A stretch of DNA of 10,096 nucleotides from the NCBI GenBank assembly GCA_046155885.1, contig JBJXFU010000079.1, positions 1-10,096 on the forward strand, written 5' to 3'. The stretch is from JAOADN01 sp046155885 (GTDB lineage: Bacteria; Pseudomonadota; Alphaproteobacteria; Rhodobacterales; Rhodobacteraceae). Below the pieces are notes generated by a model, which searched no databases, was not told the DNA's origin, and saw only the letters and a program-made list of their open reading frames with translations. Positions within the stretch are counted from its first letter, which is position 1; each line of letters begins with the position of its first letter. Both the position numbers and the translations under genes were made by a program. This document shows, piece by piece, positions 1-6,540 of this stretch.

Positions 1-19
1 CCCCCCCCCCGCCCCCCCC
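1..19. repeat. C-rich homopolymer tract
   Basis: Ten C, one G, then nine C at the extreme left edge, followed by more C-rich sequence. The tract ends about 58 bases before the first ATG of the Hint-domain gene. It could be a contig-end or sequencing artefact, or a true tract able to slip in length upstream of a gene. Its real extent to the left is not visible. Confidence 0.6.
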
Positions 20-77
20 CAACCCGCCGCAGACCACGGGCGAGCCTGCGTGAAGTGTAAGTGAGTACCGAGTTTTG

Positions 78-575
78 ATGGAACGAGTCATGGCGACCTC
101 TCAGGCGCCCCTGTCCCCTGCCGCCGCCGCCGCGCCCCGGCCGCGCGTCTGGACCCTGCCCGGCCTGTGCGGCGAAGCCCGCGTGATGACCTCGTTCGGC
201 GAACTGCCGGTCAAGGCGCTGCGGCTCCGCGACCCGGTGCGCACCATCGGCGGCAATTTCCTGCCGGTGAAATGGGTCGACCAGGTGCATCTTGACGACG
301 GCTTCCTTTCGGGTTTCCCCGATGCCCAGCCGATCCATATCTGGGCCGGCTCGCTTGGCCGCGAGCGGCCGAAATGCGAACTTCTGGTCTCGCCCCAGCA
401 GCAGGTGGCGGTGGGCGACGGCGCCTTCCGGCCGGACTACCGCCTGGCGCGCGACCTGCTGGGCCGCCCCGGGGTGGTGCGCCGCCCGCAGGCGACGGTC
501 AGCTACTATCTTTTCCACGTGGGCGAGCCGACCTCGGTGCTGGTCGAGGGGCTCTGGGTTCCGGTCAGCCCCTGA
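78..575 (+). CDS. Hint (Hedgehog/intein) domain protein with atypical active-site region
   Basis: About 165 residues. The body from about residue 30 to the end has the layout of the Hint_2 family common in Rhodobacteraceae: a Cys near the domain start (LCGEARVMTSFGELPV, residues 30-45), a stretch resembling 'RPGDLVRT' (LRDPVRT), a core segment LLVSPQQQVAV, and a closing strand ending VLVEGLWVPVSP. Family members normally carry a conserved His in 'SPQH'; here Gln-Gln follows SPQ, so self-cleavage may be lost. The first 25 residues are Ala/Pro-rich and look like a linker. There is no clear signal peptide and no attached export repeats, although related proteins are often tied to secreted calcium-binding proteins. 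The start is uncertain: TTG 75, ATG 78 and ATG 90 are in frame. ATG 90 (MATSQAP) has GGA seven bases upstream, ATG 78 has GAG five bases upstream, and both sites are weak. The family call is fairly secure; biochemical activity is doubtful. Confidence 0.82.
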   Translation: MERVMATSQAPLSPAAAAAPRPRVWTLPGLCGEARVMTSFGELPVKALRLRDPVRTIGGNFLPVKWVDQVHLDDGFLSGFPDAQPIHIWAGSLGRERPKCELLVSPQQQVAVGDGAFRPDYRLARDLLGRPGVVRRPQATVSYYLFHVGEPTSVLVEGLWVPVSP

Positions 576-650
576 TCGCGCAGCCCCCGGCTTCTCCCGC
601 CGCCCGGTTTGGCGTATGGGGGCGGAAAGCGCAGCGGGGGGCGGCGAATC

Positions 651-1175
651 TTGGAAAGGCTCATCGAACGCGGGTTGTTCGCCAGCCGCTGGCTGATGGC
701 GCCGATGTATGTGGGCCTGGTCGGCGCGCTGCTGATCCTGCTGTGGAGCTTCATCCTGGAGCTCGTGGCGCTTTTCGGGCGTGTCGCGACGATCACCGTC
801 AACGACGCGGTCCTCGGCGCGCTGGCGCTGATCGACCTCAGCCTGGCGGCGAACCTGATCCTGATCGTCATCTTCTCGGGCTACGAGAACTTCGTCAGCC
901 GCATGGACACCGTCGCCGACCACGCGGACCGCCCGGAATGGCAGGGCCAGGTCGATTTCTCGACGCTGAAGCTGAAGCTCGTCGCCTCGATCGTGGCGAT
1001 CTCGGGGATCCACCTGCTCAAGGTCTTCATGGACATCGACAAGTACAGCCCTGAGAAAATCTACTGGCTGGTGGTGATCCACCTGGTCTTCGTGGTCTCG
1101 GGCGTGCTCCTGGCGCTGATGGACTGGATTTCCTCGCAGTCCAAGACGATCAAGGCGGCGGCGAAAGGGAAGTAG
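651..1175 (+). CDS. YqhA/UPF0114 family inner-membrane protein
   Basis: 174 residues, close to E. coli YqhA in length. The N-terminus MERLIERGLFASRWLMAP lines up with the E. coli start (MERFLENAMYASRWLLAP, from memory), so TTG at 651 is chosen over the in-frame TTG at 609. A G-run at 635-641 could serve as the ribosome site. Hydrophobic segments lie at about residues 15-42, 52-76, 109-127 and 138-160, giving three or four membrane spans. The family signatures FSGYENFVSRMD (75-86) and VASIVAISGIHLLKVFMD (111-128) are clear. Biochemical function is unknown for the family. The gene lies 75 bases after the Hint gene on the same strand, and its last 26 bases overlap the 3' end of the convergent rlmE. 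Confidence 0.9.
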   Translation: MERLIERGLFASRWLMAPMYVGLVGALLILLWSFILELVALFGRVATITVNDAVLGALALIDLSLAANLILIVIFSGYENFVSRMDTVADHADRPEWQGQVDFSTLKLKLVASIVAISGIHLLKVFMDIDKYSPEKIYWLVVIHLVFVVSGVLLALMDWISSQSKTIKAAAKGK

Positions 1176-1911
1176 GCTCGCCGGGCGCGTCGGGGCGCCC
1201 CCGGAAGCCGGTGGCGACCACGAACTTCTCGGAACTGTCCTGGCGGCTGGCCGGGGGCTTGACGTTCAGCACCTTGGTGAAGGCGCGTTTCAGGAGGACC
1301 TGCAACTGCGCTTCCGCCCCGCCCGCCAGCACCTTGGCGACGAAGGTGCCGCCGGGGTCGAGCACGTCCATCGCGAATTCCGCCGCCGCCTCGACCAGGG
1401 CGACGATGCGCAGATGGTCGGTCGCCTTGTGCCCCGACGCGGCGGCGGCCATGTCCGACAGGACCACATCGGCCGCGCCGCCGAGCCAGGCCTTGACCTT
1501 GGCGTCCGCGCCGTCCGACAGGAAGTCGAGCTGGTGCAGCTCGGCCCCGGCGATCGGATCGACGGCCTGCAGGTCGATGCCGAGAACGCGCCCCACGCGT
1601 TTGCCGGACTTCTCGCCCAGCGCGTTCACCCGCGCGACCGCGACCTGCGTCCAGCCGCCGGGCGCAGAACCGAGGTCCACGACCCGCGCGCCCGGGACAA
1701 GGAAGCCGAAGCGGTCGTCAAGCTCGATGATCTTGAAGGCGGCGCGGCCGCGGAAGCCCTCGCGCCTGGCCCGCGCCACGTAAGGGTCGTTCAGCTGGCG
1801 TTCCAGCCACAGCGTGGACGACAGCTTCCGCCCCTTGGCGGTCTTCACCCGGACCTTCAGATCGCGCGCGCCCCGCCCCGAACTTGTTCTGGCTGAAGGG
1901 GGCTTCGTCAT
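1150..1911 (-). CDS. rlmE: 23S rRNA (uridine-2552-2'-O)-methyltransferase RlmE (FtsJ/RrmJ)
   Basis: 253 residues. It transfers a methyl group from SAM to the 2'-OH of U2552 in the 23S rRNA A-loop during late 50S assembly, in the cytoplasm. The SAM-binding motif VVDLGSAPGGWTQVA is at residues 77-91. The catalytic Lys-Asp-Lys-Glu set of FtsJ is present: K60 in RAAFKIIEL, D153 in VVLSDMA, K193 in TFVAKVL, E228 in SSEKFVV. ATG 1911 (MTKPPSART) is preferred because GAGCGAG lies just upstream; in-frame upstream starts at 1941 and 1965 add residues with no family resemblance. A basic Arg/Lys-rich N-terminal arm of about 40 residues precedes the domain, as in other alphaproteobacterial copies. From general memory, rlmE sits directly after ppx in many Rhodobacterales; here two genes and about 2 kb separate them. 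The stop codon lies inside the yqhA end. Confidence 0.95.
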   Translation of the reverse strand: MTKPPSARTSSGRGARDLKVRVKTAKGRKLSSTLWLERQLNDPYVARARREGFRGRAAFKIIELDDRFGFLVPGARVVDLGSAPGGWTQVAVARVNALGEKSGKRVGRVLGIDLQAVDPIAGAELHQLDFLSDGADAKVKAWLGGAADVVLSDMAAAASGHKATDHLRIVALVEAAAEFAMDVLDPGGTFVAKVLAGGAEAQLQVLLKRAFTKVLNVKPPASRQDSSEKFVVATGFRGRPDAPGEPTSLSPPP

Positions 1912-1951
1912 CTCGCTCGTCCGATTCGGGTGGCCCGGCATACCCAAGGCG

Positions 1952-1963
1952 GCGGCGCGCCGC
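1952..1963. repeat. perfect 12-bp GC palindrome
   Basis: GCGGCGCGCCGC is its own reverse complement. It lies in the 114-bp gap between the peroxiredoxin-like gene and rlmE, about 40 bases before the rlmE start. It could be a protein site or a small RNA stem, or chance in GC-rich DNA. Confidence 0.3.
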
Positions 1964-2008
1964 AAATGGTACCGGCGGGCGGCGCGGGCGGAGAGGCAGG
2001 ATCTCCCC

Positions 2009-2046
2009 GACGCCTCTTGCTGATCTCAGCCCTGAGAAGAGACGCC
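2009..2046 (-). terminator. imperfect stem-loop across the stop of the peroxiredoxin-like gene
   Basis: Arms 2009-2018 and 2037-2046 pair over 10 bp with two G-U pairs in the minus-strand RNA. A small inner hairpin (CTCAG/CTGAG) lies within. The stop codon 2026-2028 sits in the loop region. A second short stem (1990-1994 with 2002-2006) follows. No U-run follows either, so this is at best a weak terminator or 3'-end stabiliser. Confidence 0.3.
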
Positions 2047-2754
2047 GCGCGTCGGCGTGTCGACCGCCCGCAACAGATCGTCGACTTCCATGCGCCTGCG
2101 GTAATCGGGGTCGACGAAGCGGCCAAGGATGACGCCGTCCCGGCCCACAATGTAAGTGGCAGGGATCGGCAGGATCCAGTTCTCGTTGTTTTGGTACTTC
2201 GCGATATCCCAGCCGGCGCTGGTCATCGCGCTGCGCTTCTCGTCGTTGATCTTGATCGCGAGATTCAGTTCAAGCGCATAGCCGCAATCCAGATCCGACA
2301 GGAACGGGCAAGTCGCTCCGGAGTCGGCCTTCAACGCCCTGTTGAATCGCTGCGTCTCGGGAGTGATGATGACCAGCGACGCGCCCCGTTCCCGCAACGC
2401 CGGCTCGATCTGTGCCAGTGCCCCGGCACCGATCCGGCAGTAGGGGCACCAGTGACCGCGATGGAAAGCGATAACCAGCGTCCCCTTTTCGAGCAAGCTT
2501 TCAAGGCTGACCAGATGGCCATTGTCGTCGGGAAGGACGAAGGGCGGCACGGTCTCGCCGATGCCCGGAGCCGTCGCACCAGCTCCGCCGTTCCGGAGCC
2601 GGTCGACCATGCGGTCGACGATGTTCGCGAAGTCAGGGGCGAGGCGGCGTACATCGTCCGCCATCGCGCTTAGCCGCGCCGCAAGCGGCCCGTCCATTTC
2701 GCGGCAGCGTTGCGTGCAGGCGTCGAGTTCTTCAGCAAGTGTCAGGACGGTCAT
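2026..2754 (-). CDS. peroxiredoxin-like (AhpC/TSA, thioredoxin-fold) protein with WCPYC
   Basis: 242 residues. A helical N-terminal region (1-60) precedes a thioredoxin-fold domain (about 65-235). The redox centre FHRGHWCPYC is at 97-106, with C103 and C106 in a CxxC arrangement. This matches the peroxiredoxin-like AhpC/TSA family (RGxWCPYC) and not classic AhpC, which has a single peroxidatic Cys in VCPTE. FLSDLDCGYAL (151-161) and PATYIVGRDGVI support the fold. The likely role is thiol-dependent peroxide reduction or disulfide reduction in the cytoplasm; no signal peptide is seen. The start ATG overlaps the stop of the upstream LysR gene in an ATGA, so the two are co-transcribed and probably translationally coupled. 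The closest functional subgroup and the substrate cannot be told from sequence reading. Confidence 0.88.
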   Translation of the reverse strand: MTVLTLAEELDACTQRCREMDGPLAARLSAMADDVRRLAPDFANIVDRMVDRLRNGGAGATAPGIGETVPPFVLPDDNGHLVSLESLLEKGTLVIAFHRGHWCPYCRIGAGALAQIEPALRERGASLVIITPETQRFNRALKADSGATCPFLSDLDCGYALELNLAIKINDEKRSAMTSAGWDIAKYQNNENWILPIPATYIVGRDGVILGRFVDPDYRRRMEVDDLLRAVDTPTRGVSSQG

Positions 2755-3668
2755 GGCATAGGCTCCGCACCACTGCGCGGGCCGAGCGAAGCGGTCGACC
2801 AGTCATAGGCGCGCAAAAGGCTCGTCAGGGTCTTGGCTGCGGCCGAATGCTGCCGCCCGAACACGGTGTAGACCTGGACCCAGCGGGTCAGCGGACATTC
2901 GCGGATATGGCTGATCAGCAGATCGCCGTCGAATTTCCGTTCGGAAGGCCAGATCCCGACGCCGAGGTTTGCCCGCACAAGATCCGGAATATCGTCGATC
3001 AGGCTCACCTCGAGCCATTTCGCCTTCGCAATGCCGAGTTCGCGCAGCCGCTCCTGCAGAAGGTCGGTCAGGGCGCTGTCCGGCTGGCCGAGCAGCCGGA
3101 CATCCGACAGGTCGACTATGTCGATCCCGTTCTTCAGGGCGAGTCGGTCGCCGCGGCTGATCAGCAAACCGAATTCCTGTTCGAACAGCCGCTTGGCATC
3201 GATCCGGTCCCATTGCTCGGACAGCGGTTCGGACACCGCGACCTCGCAGGCGCCGCTCTTCAGTCGCTCGGCGATGTCCGCCGCGGTCCCCCTGACCATC
3301 TTGATCTCGATGTTCGGGAAAGCAACGCCGAGTTCGGCCAGCATGGGCGTGAGCAGCGAGATGTCGACCGAGTGGGAGAGCGCGATGGCAAGGGGCGTAT
3401 GACCGCCGGAATGAAATCGTCGGGCGAGTTCCTTGGCGCTGAGATTTGCCTCGTGGCATTCCCTGAGCGCCGGCAGGATCGCCTGCCCGAATTCGGTGAG
3501 ATGCGTCAGCTTCCGTTCACGGCGAAAAAGCTCGCCCCCCAGTTCGACCTCAAGCTGCGAGATGGCGCGCGACAAGGCCGGTTGAGAGACATGGCAGTTC
3601 TCTGCGGCCTTGGTGAAGTTGAGTGTCTTGGAAAGGGCCAGAAAGTACCTGATCTGGTGAAGTTCCAT
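2751..3668 (-). CDS. LysR-type transcriptional regulator
   Basis: 305 residues. The winged helix-turn-helix occupies residues 1-60: MELHQIRYFLALSKTLNFTK, then AAENCHVSQPALSRAISQLE, then LFRRERKLTHLTEFG. An effector-binding domain spans about 90-290. ATG 3668 is chosen because the family starts at this MELHQIRYF and a G-run lies upstream; the in-frame extension to 3707 has no family match. It sits directly upstream of the peroxiredoxin-like gene in the same direction with a 4-bp overlap. It therefore probably regulates its own operon; the more usual LysR arrangement is divergent. Cysteines are present (for example C25 and those in RECHEAN, GACEV and RECPL), but the OxyR pair spacing is not seen, so it should not be called OxyR. 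The effector is unknown. Confidence 0.92.
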   Translation of the reverse strand: MELHQIRYFLALSKTLNFTKAAENCHVSQPALSRAISQLEVELGGELFRRERKLTHLTEFGQAILPALRECHEANLSAKELARRFHSGGHTPLAIALSHSVDISLLTPMLAELGVAFPNIEIKMVRGTAADIAERLKSGACEVAVSEPLSEQWDRIDAKRLFEQEFGLLISRGDRLALKNGIDIVDLSDVRLLGQPDSALTDLLQERLRELGIAKAKWLEVSLIDDIPDLVRANLGVGIWPSERKFDGDLLISHIRECPLTRWVQVYTVFGRQHSAAAKTLTSLLRAYDWSTASLGPRSGAEPMP

Positions 3669-3690
3669 CGCAACCCCCAAGGTGGCTTCA

Positions 3691-3708
3691 CGTGTCCTAA
3701 GCGACACG
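3691..3708. promoter_or_regulatory. inverted repeat in the LysR gene leader
   Basis: CGTGTC-ctaagc-GACACG, perfect 6-bp arms with a 6-base centre, 23 bases upstream of the LysR start. It could be an autoregulatory operator or a small RNA hairpin near the ribosome site. The assignment rests on symmetry and position only. Confidence 0.4.
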
Positions 3709-3724
3709 CAAGCTCTAGACCAGC

Positions 3725-3744
3725 CTCAAGACACTAATGTTGAG
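3725..3744. promoter_or_regulatory. imperfect dyad upstream of the LysR gene
   Basis: CTCAA-(10)-TTGAG at 3725-3729/3740-3744, with a central AT-richer stretch (ACACTAATG) in an otherwise GC-rich region. The size suits a LysR-type operator (interrupted dyad with T/A ends), and it sits 57-76 bases upstream of the LysR start. No convincing -35/-10 pair was found beside it. Confidence 0.3.
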
Positions 3745-4076
3745 ACCCGGTCGGGTCCATCAGAGAACGGGGGCGGCGATTGCGACGGCTGTGGCGAAGC
3801 CGCTTGCGAGCGTGTCGCGGCGCGCGGCGATGCACATCCGTTCCTTCGGACGCCGGATCGAGGCCATCACCACATCAGTCTCGCCGCAGGTCGGCACCTT
3901 GCCGACCCGCTGCGAACCACAAGAATCAATAGGTTGATCGGGCTCGGAGCCTGCCGAAACCCTGACGCGGCGGGCGTTGCGCGAACGGTGAACATCCGGT
4001 CAATCCGGACCCCCGAGCGCCTGGCCACTGCACGCCCGCCGACTTGTCCTTCTGCGGGACACCTTCCCAGCGCCCC
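3745..4076. other. non-coding or relic region between ppx and the LysR gene
   Basis: About 330 bases with no convincing gene. The minus strand is open from about 3999 to a stop at 3760-3762 (roughly 79 codons, ending AAPVL), but I find no start with a ribosome site and do not recognise the product. Plus-strand frames are also open for long stretches, as expected at this GC content. An imperfect tandem (ATCCGGTCA/ATCCGGACC) lies near 3994-4011. A short stem TGTCC/GGACA (about 4046-4062) sits just beyond the ppx stop and has no U-run. This could be a decayed gene or the edge of the segment that brought the LysR/peroxiredoxin pair. Confidence 0.35.
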
Positions 4077-5189
4077 TCAGAACGGCCCGTCCTCGAGCAC
4101 CCCGTCGGCAGACATCTGCGCGTACAAGAGCCCCTCGCGCAGGCCACGGTCGGCAACCGAGAGCCGGTCGGTCGGCCAGATGCGCATCAGCGCCTGCAGG
4201 ATCGCGGAACCCGACATGATCAGCGTGTGGCGGTCGCGGCCGATCCTCGGGTCCGACCGGCGGCCGTCGGGGCCGAGCACGAGGTAATCGCGGATCACCC
4301 GGTCGATCTGGTCCGAGGTCATGCGAAGCCCGTCCACCTTGGTCCGGTCATAGCGCTTCAGCCCCAGATGGCTGGCCGCGACGGTGGTGACGGTGCCGGA
4401 GGTGCCGATGATCTGGAAGCCCTCGCGCGGCTGGCTGGAATTGTAGGGCGAGAAATCGGCGAGCTGTTCCTCGAAGAACCAGCTCATCAGCGCGAAGCGG
4501 GCCGAATCGTCCTCGACATCCTGGAACTGGTCCTTGAGCGTGGCCACCCCCAGCGGCACGCTGATCCAGTCCACCACCTTGGCCGCCGGGAAGGGGCTTT
4601 CGGGCGGGTGGAAGCCGGCGTGCAGCCGCATGATGGCCCGCGGCCGGTCGTGGCGGGGCACGGCGGACAGGTCGATCCAGACAAGCTCGGTCGAGCCCCC
4701 GCCGATATCGACGACCAGCAGCTGTTCGGTGCGCGTCGAGACCAGCGGCGCGCAGGAAACGACGGCCAGCCGCGCCTCTTCCTCGGGCGCGATGATTTCC
4801 AGGGGCAGGCCGGTTTCGCGTTCCACCATGCGCAGAAGCTCGCCGGCGTTCGTCGCCCGGCGGCAGGCCTCGGTGGCGACAAGGCGCATCCGCCTGACCG
4901 CATGCAGTTCCAGCTTGCGTCGGCAGATCTGCAAGGCCTGTACGGTGCGCGCCATCGAGGCGCGGGAGAGCCGCCCCGAGGCTTCCAGCCCCTGCCCCAG
5001 CTGCACCGATTTCGAGAAGCTGTCCACGACGTGGAACTGACTGCCCTTGGGCTGGGCAATCAGCATCCGGCAACTGTTCGTGCCGAGATCCAGCGCCGCG
5101 TAGAGCTGCGCCGGATCGGGTTTCGCGGGGCTCGGCTGTTCGACCGCCACCGGGAACGCGCCGAGAGCCCCCGGACGCCTGGGCGCCAT
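4077..5189 (-). CDS. ppx: Ppx/GppA-family phosphatase (exopolyphosphatase / pppGpp phosphohydrolase)
   Basis: 370 residues, an ASKHA-fold phosphatase expected to remove terminal phosphate from polyphosphate and/or pppGpp in the cytoplasm. The phosphate-1 loop ALDLGTNSCRML is at 32-43, ATEACRRA at 105-112, an acidic segment PEEEARLAV at 135-143 that holds the expected catalytic Glu, phosphate-2 loop VVDIGGGSTEL at 159-169, GTSGTVTTVAA at 262-272 and LSVADRGLREGLLY at 343-356. It is shorter than E. coli Ppx (about 510) because it lacks the C-terminal HD-like domain, like many alphaproteobacterial two-domain forms. The start is fixed by GGAGGG (5197-5202) seven bases before ATG. The first 28 residues are Pro/Arg-rich and probably disordered. 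Whether polyphosphate or pppGpp is the main substrate cannot be decided here, so the symbol is a family-level label. Confidence 0.93.
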   Translation of the reverse strand: MAPRRPGALGAFPVAVEQPSPAKPDPAQLYAALDLGTNSCRMLIAQPKGSQFHVVDSFSKSVQLGQGLEASGRLSRASMARTVQALQICRRKLELHAVRRMRLVATEACRRATNAGELLRMVERETGLPLEIIAPEEEARLAVVSCAPLVSTRTEQLLVVDIGGGSTELVWIDLSAVPRHDRPRAIMRLHAGFHPPESPFPAAKVVDWISVPLGVATLKDQFQDVEDDSARFALMSWFFEEQLADFSPYNSSQPREGFQIIGTSGTVTTVAASHLGLKRYDRTKVDGLRMTSDQIDRVIRDYLVLGPDGRRSDPRIGRDRHTLIMSGSAILQALMRIWPTDRLSVADRGLREGLLYAQMSADGVLEDGPF

Positions 5190-5219
5190 CCGAACGCCCT
5201 CCGATCTGAAGTTGCCGCG

Positions 5220-5248
5220 ATGGTAGAGGGCGCCCGGCGATCATTCAA
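5220..5248 (-). promoter_or_regulatory. candidate sigma-70 promoter for the Ppx/GppA gene
   Basis: On the minus strand TTGAAT (5243-5248), 17 bases, then TACCAT (5220-5225), each matching four of six consensus positions. This places transcription start near 5213 and gives a leader of about 24 bases carrying the GGAGGG ribosome site. It suggests the phosphatase gene can be expressed independently of the upstream peptide cassette. Confidence 0.4.
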
Positions 5249-5310
5249 GCCGAAGCCGGCGCGCGCACGCCGCGGCGGACCGTTCCCCGCGCCGGCGGGC
5301 CAGGGGCGGC

Positions 5311-6078
5311 CTATCCCGCCGCCGTTCGCTTCCGCACGTCGACGGCGTAGCGGCCGGGCCAGCGATCGGCCCGTTCCGTCGATTTCCGCAGGGTCCTGCC
5401 GACACCGGCCCAGTCAAGGCCGGTTTCGTCCGAAAGTCCCTCGGTGACCTCCAGGCTGTGGGCGGCGGCCGACATCGCGGATTTCGGCAGGGGCTGTATC
5501 TGGAACAGCGGGCGGTCCTTCGACAGGAATATCTCGGTGTCCGTCCGGAGCAGCCTGATGTTGATGAAAAGCGGCGCCGGCCGGAAGTGATCGGTTTCGA
5601 CGACCGCCTCGAAAACCGAATAGGAACTGCGCAGGTCGAAATTCACCGGCGGGCGGAACAGAAGGGCCCATTCGGGCGCGGTTTCCACGAAATAGCCGGA
5701 CCAGATCTGAATGACCCCGGGAACGGGGATTTCCGTGATGAAGGGCGGATCGAATTCGGACAGGTCATGCGGGGCGTGTTTCCGCCAGTCCGCCCGGAAC
5801 CCGTCTTCGAAGTTCGTCGACTTGACCGGGAACCACTGCCCGTCTTCGAAAATGAAAGGCTCCCGCCCGTCGAAGTAGAGCGAGATATCCTTCGGCGGAT
5901 AGACGTACCAGCCGAACGAGGCGGCGGCCCGCATGGCTTCGCAGTATTGAAAAGCGGAAGCCGGCATGGTGCCAAGCGCGCTTTTCTCTGCCCGGCGTAT
6001 CGCGGGCGCCGCCGGATAGGCTTTCCAGACGCGAACCGTGCTCGCCGGGCCCGCTTCCTTTCTGATGCTCACGTTCAA
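5311..6078 (-). CDS. DUF6065-like protein of the peptide cassette
   Basis: 255 residues, no signal peptide, no membrane span. From memory, the central and C-terminal parts resemble DUF6065. Features are an opening WKAYPAAPAI (18-27), a helical FQYCEAMRAAASFGWYVYPP (43-62), a beta-rich core with ISLYFDG (65-71) and IQIWSGYF (123-130), and the stretch LLFRPPVN...VFEAVVETDHF...LFINIRLL...PLFQIQPLP (139-198). A charged tail follows from about 220. The fold appears mostly beta and could be cupin-like, but no metal ligand set (HxH...H) is evident, so no enzymatic role is assigned. TTG 6078 has AAGGTG seven bases upstream and is preferred; GTG 6072 is the alternative. It is the last gene of the minus-strand run that begins with the repeat peptide, with ppx 121 bases downstream. 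The family label is moderate confidence and the function unknown. Confidence 0.7.
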   Translation of the reverse strand: MNVSIRKEAGPASTVRVWKAYPAAPAIRRAEKSALGTMPASAFQYCEAMRAAASFGWYVYPPKDISLYFDGREPFIFEDGQWFPVKSTNFEDGFRADWRKHAPHDLSEFDPPFITEIPVPGVIQIWSGYFVETAPEWALLFRPPVNFDLRSSYSVFEAVVETDHFRPAPLFINIRLLRTDTEIFLSKDRPLFQIQPLPKSAMSAAAHSLEVTEGLSDETGLDWAGVGRTLRKSTERADRWPGRYAVDVRKRTAAG

Positions 6079-6091
6079 AATTCTTCACCTT

Positions 6092-6139
6092 CCCAATCGT
6101 TCGCCAGCCCAATCGTTCGACAGTCCGATCGTATGCCGG
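6092..6139. repeat. three imperfect 16-bp tandem repeats
   Basis: CCCAATCGTTCGCCAG (6092-6107), CCCAATCGTTCGACAG (6108-6123; 15 of 16 identical) and a decayed third copy TCCGATCGTATGCCGG (6124-6139; 10 of 16 identical to copy two). They lie in the gap between the 93-residue gene and the DUF6065-like gene and end just upstream of the latter's ribosome site. They could be iterated protein or RNA-binding sites, or slippage products. Confidence 0.6.
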
Positions 6140-6157
6140 CAAATAAGAAATGCCGGC
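6135..6157 (-). terminator. hairpin right after the 93-residue gene
   Basis: GCCGGCA (6135-6141) pairs perfectly with TGCCGGC (6151-6157) across a 9-base A/T-rich loop, and begins two bases past the stop codon at 6159-6161 on the minus strand. No U-run follows. It is probably an RNA-stability or partial termination element between the two genes, not a full terminator. Confidence 0.4.
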
Positions 6158-6158
6158 C

Positions 6159-6440
6159 CTAGTTCCGCTTCCAGCGTTCACCACCCCCGGAAAGCGTTGT
6201 TTCCATGCGCGTCCGTCCATCGCGCGCATAGTCGAGATGCGGGCCGCTCGCCAGGTCGGCAGGGCCGATCCTGTCCATCGTCTGCATCATCCAGAAAATG
6301 CAGGCCCTCTGTTCGACGGACAGGGCCGCATCCTCCAGAAGGTCCGGCCGCATCAGGTCGCGGAAGAAAGGCCAGTTGATGTGAAACTCACAGACATCGG
6401 CGATGTCGTCGATCGTCTTTGCTCGGATAAAAGCTGACAT
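6159..6440 (-). CDS. small helical orphan protein in the peptide cassette
   Basis: 93 residues, family not recognised. Predicted to be mostly alpha-helical, with an amphipathic N-terminal half (MSAFIRAKTIDDIADVCEFH) and a distinctive centre: INWPFFRDLM (22-31), EQRACIFWMMQTMDRIGPADL (about 43-63). The C-terminus is polar and glycine/arginine-rich (SGGGERWKRN). There is no signal peptide or membrane span. ATG 6440 is chosen because the recognisable helix starts there, but its ribosome site is weak; GTG 6461 and TTG 6491 are in-frame alternatives. It lies between the repeat-peptide gene and the DUF6065-like gene on the same strand, each separated by a hairpin. A role as a peptide-binding or scaffold partner is only an inference from position and size. 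Confidence 0.65.
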   Translation of the reverse strand: MSAFIRAKTIDDIADVCEFHINWPFFRDLMRPDLLEDAALSVEQRACIFWMMQTMDRIGPADLASGPHLDYARDGRTRMETTLSGGGERWKRN

Positions 6441-6540
6441 GCTGGTGACAGTTTCTCTCACTGGCGGCCCCGGAAAAGGGCGCGCGATCAAAAGGAGCGG
6501 CCGGAATCCCGGACGCGGACGGAAGCATATCCGTTAATCG

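Noticed and set aside
609..650. Upstream TTG start for the YqhA-family gene
   Set aside because: The added residues are Gly/Arg-rich and unlike the family; TTG 651 reproduces the known MER...ASRWL N-terminus.
2751..3668. LysR regulator as OxyR because a peroxiredoxin-like gene follows
   Set aside because: The redox Cys pair typical of OxyR is not visible in the effector domain, so only the LysR family is supported.
1930..3737. Long plus-strand frames opposite the peroxiredoxin-like and LysR genes
   Set aside because: The minus-strand products have complete family motifs; the plus-strand translations do not.
4044..5447. 467-codon plus-strand frame over the Ppx/GppA gene
   Set aside because: It mirrors the phosphatase, whose motifs and GGAGGG ribosome site are clear on the minus strand.
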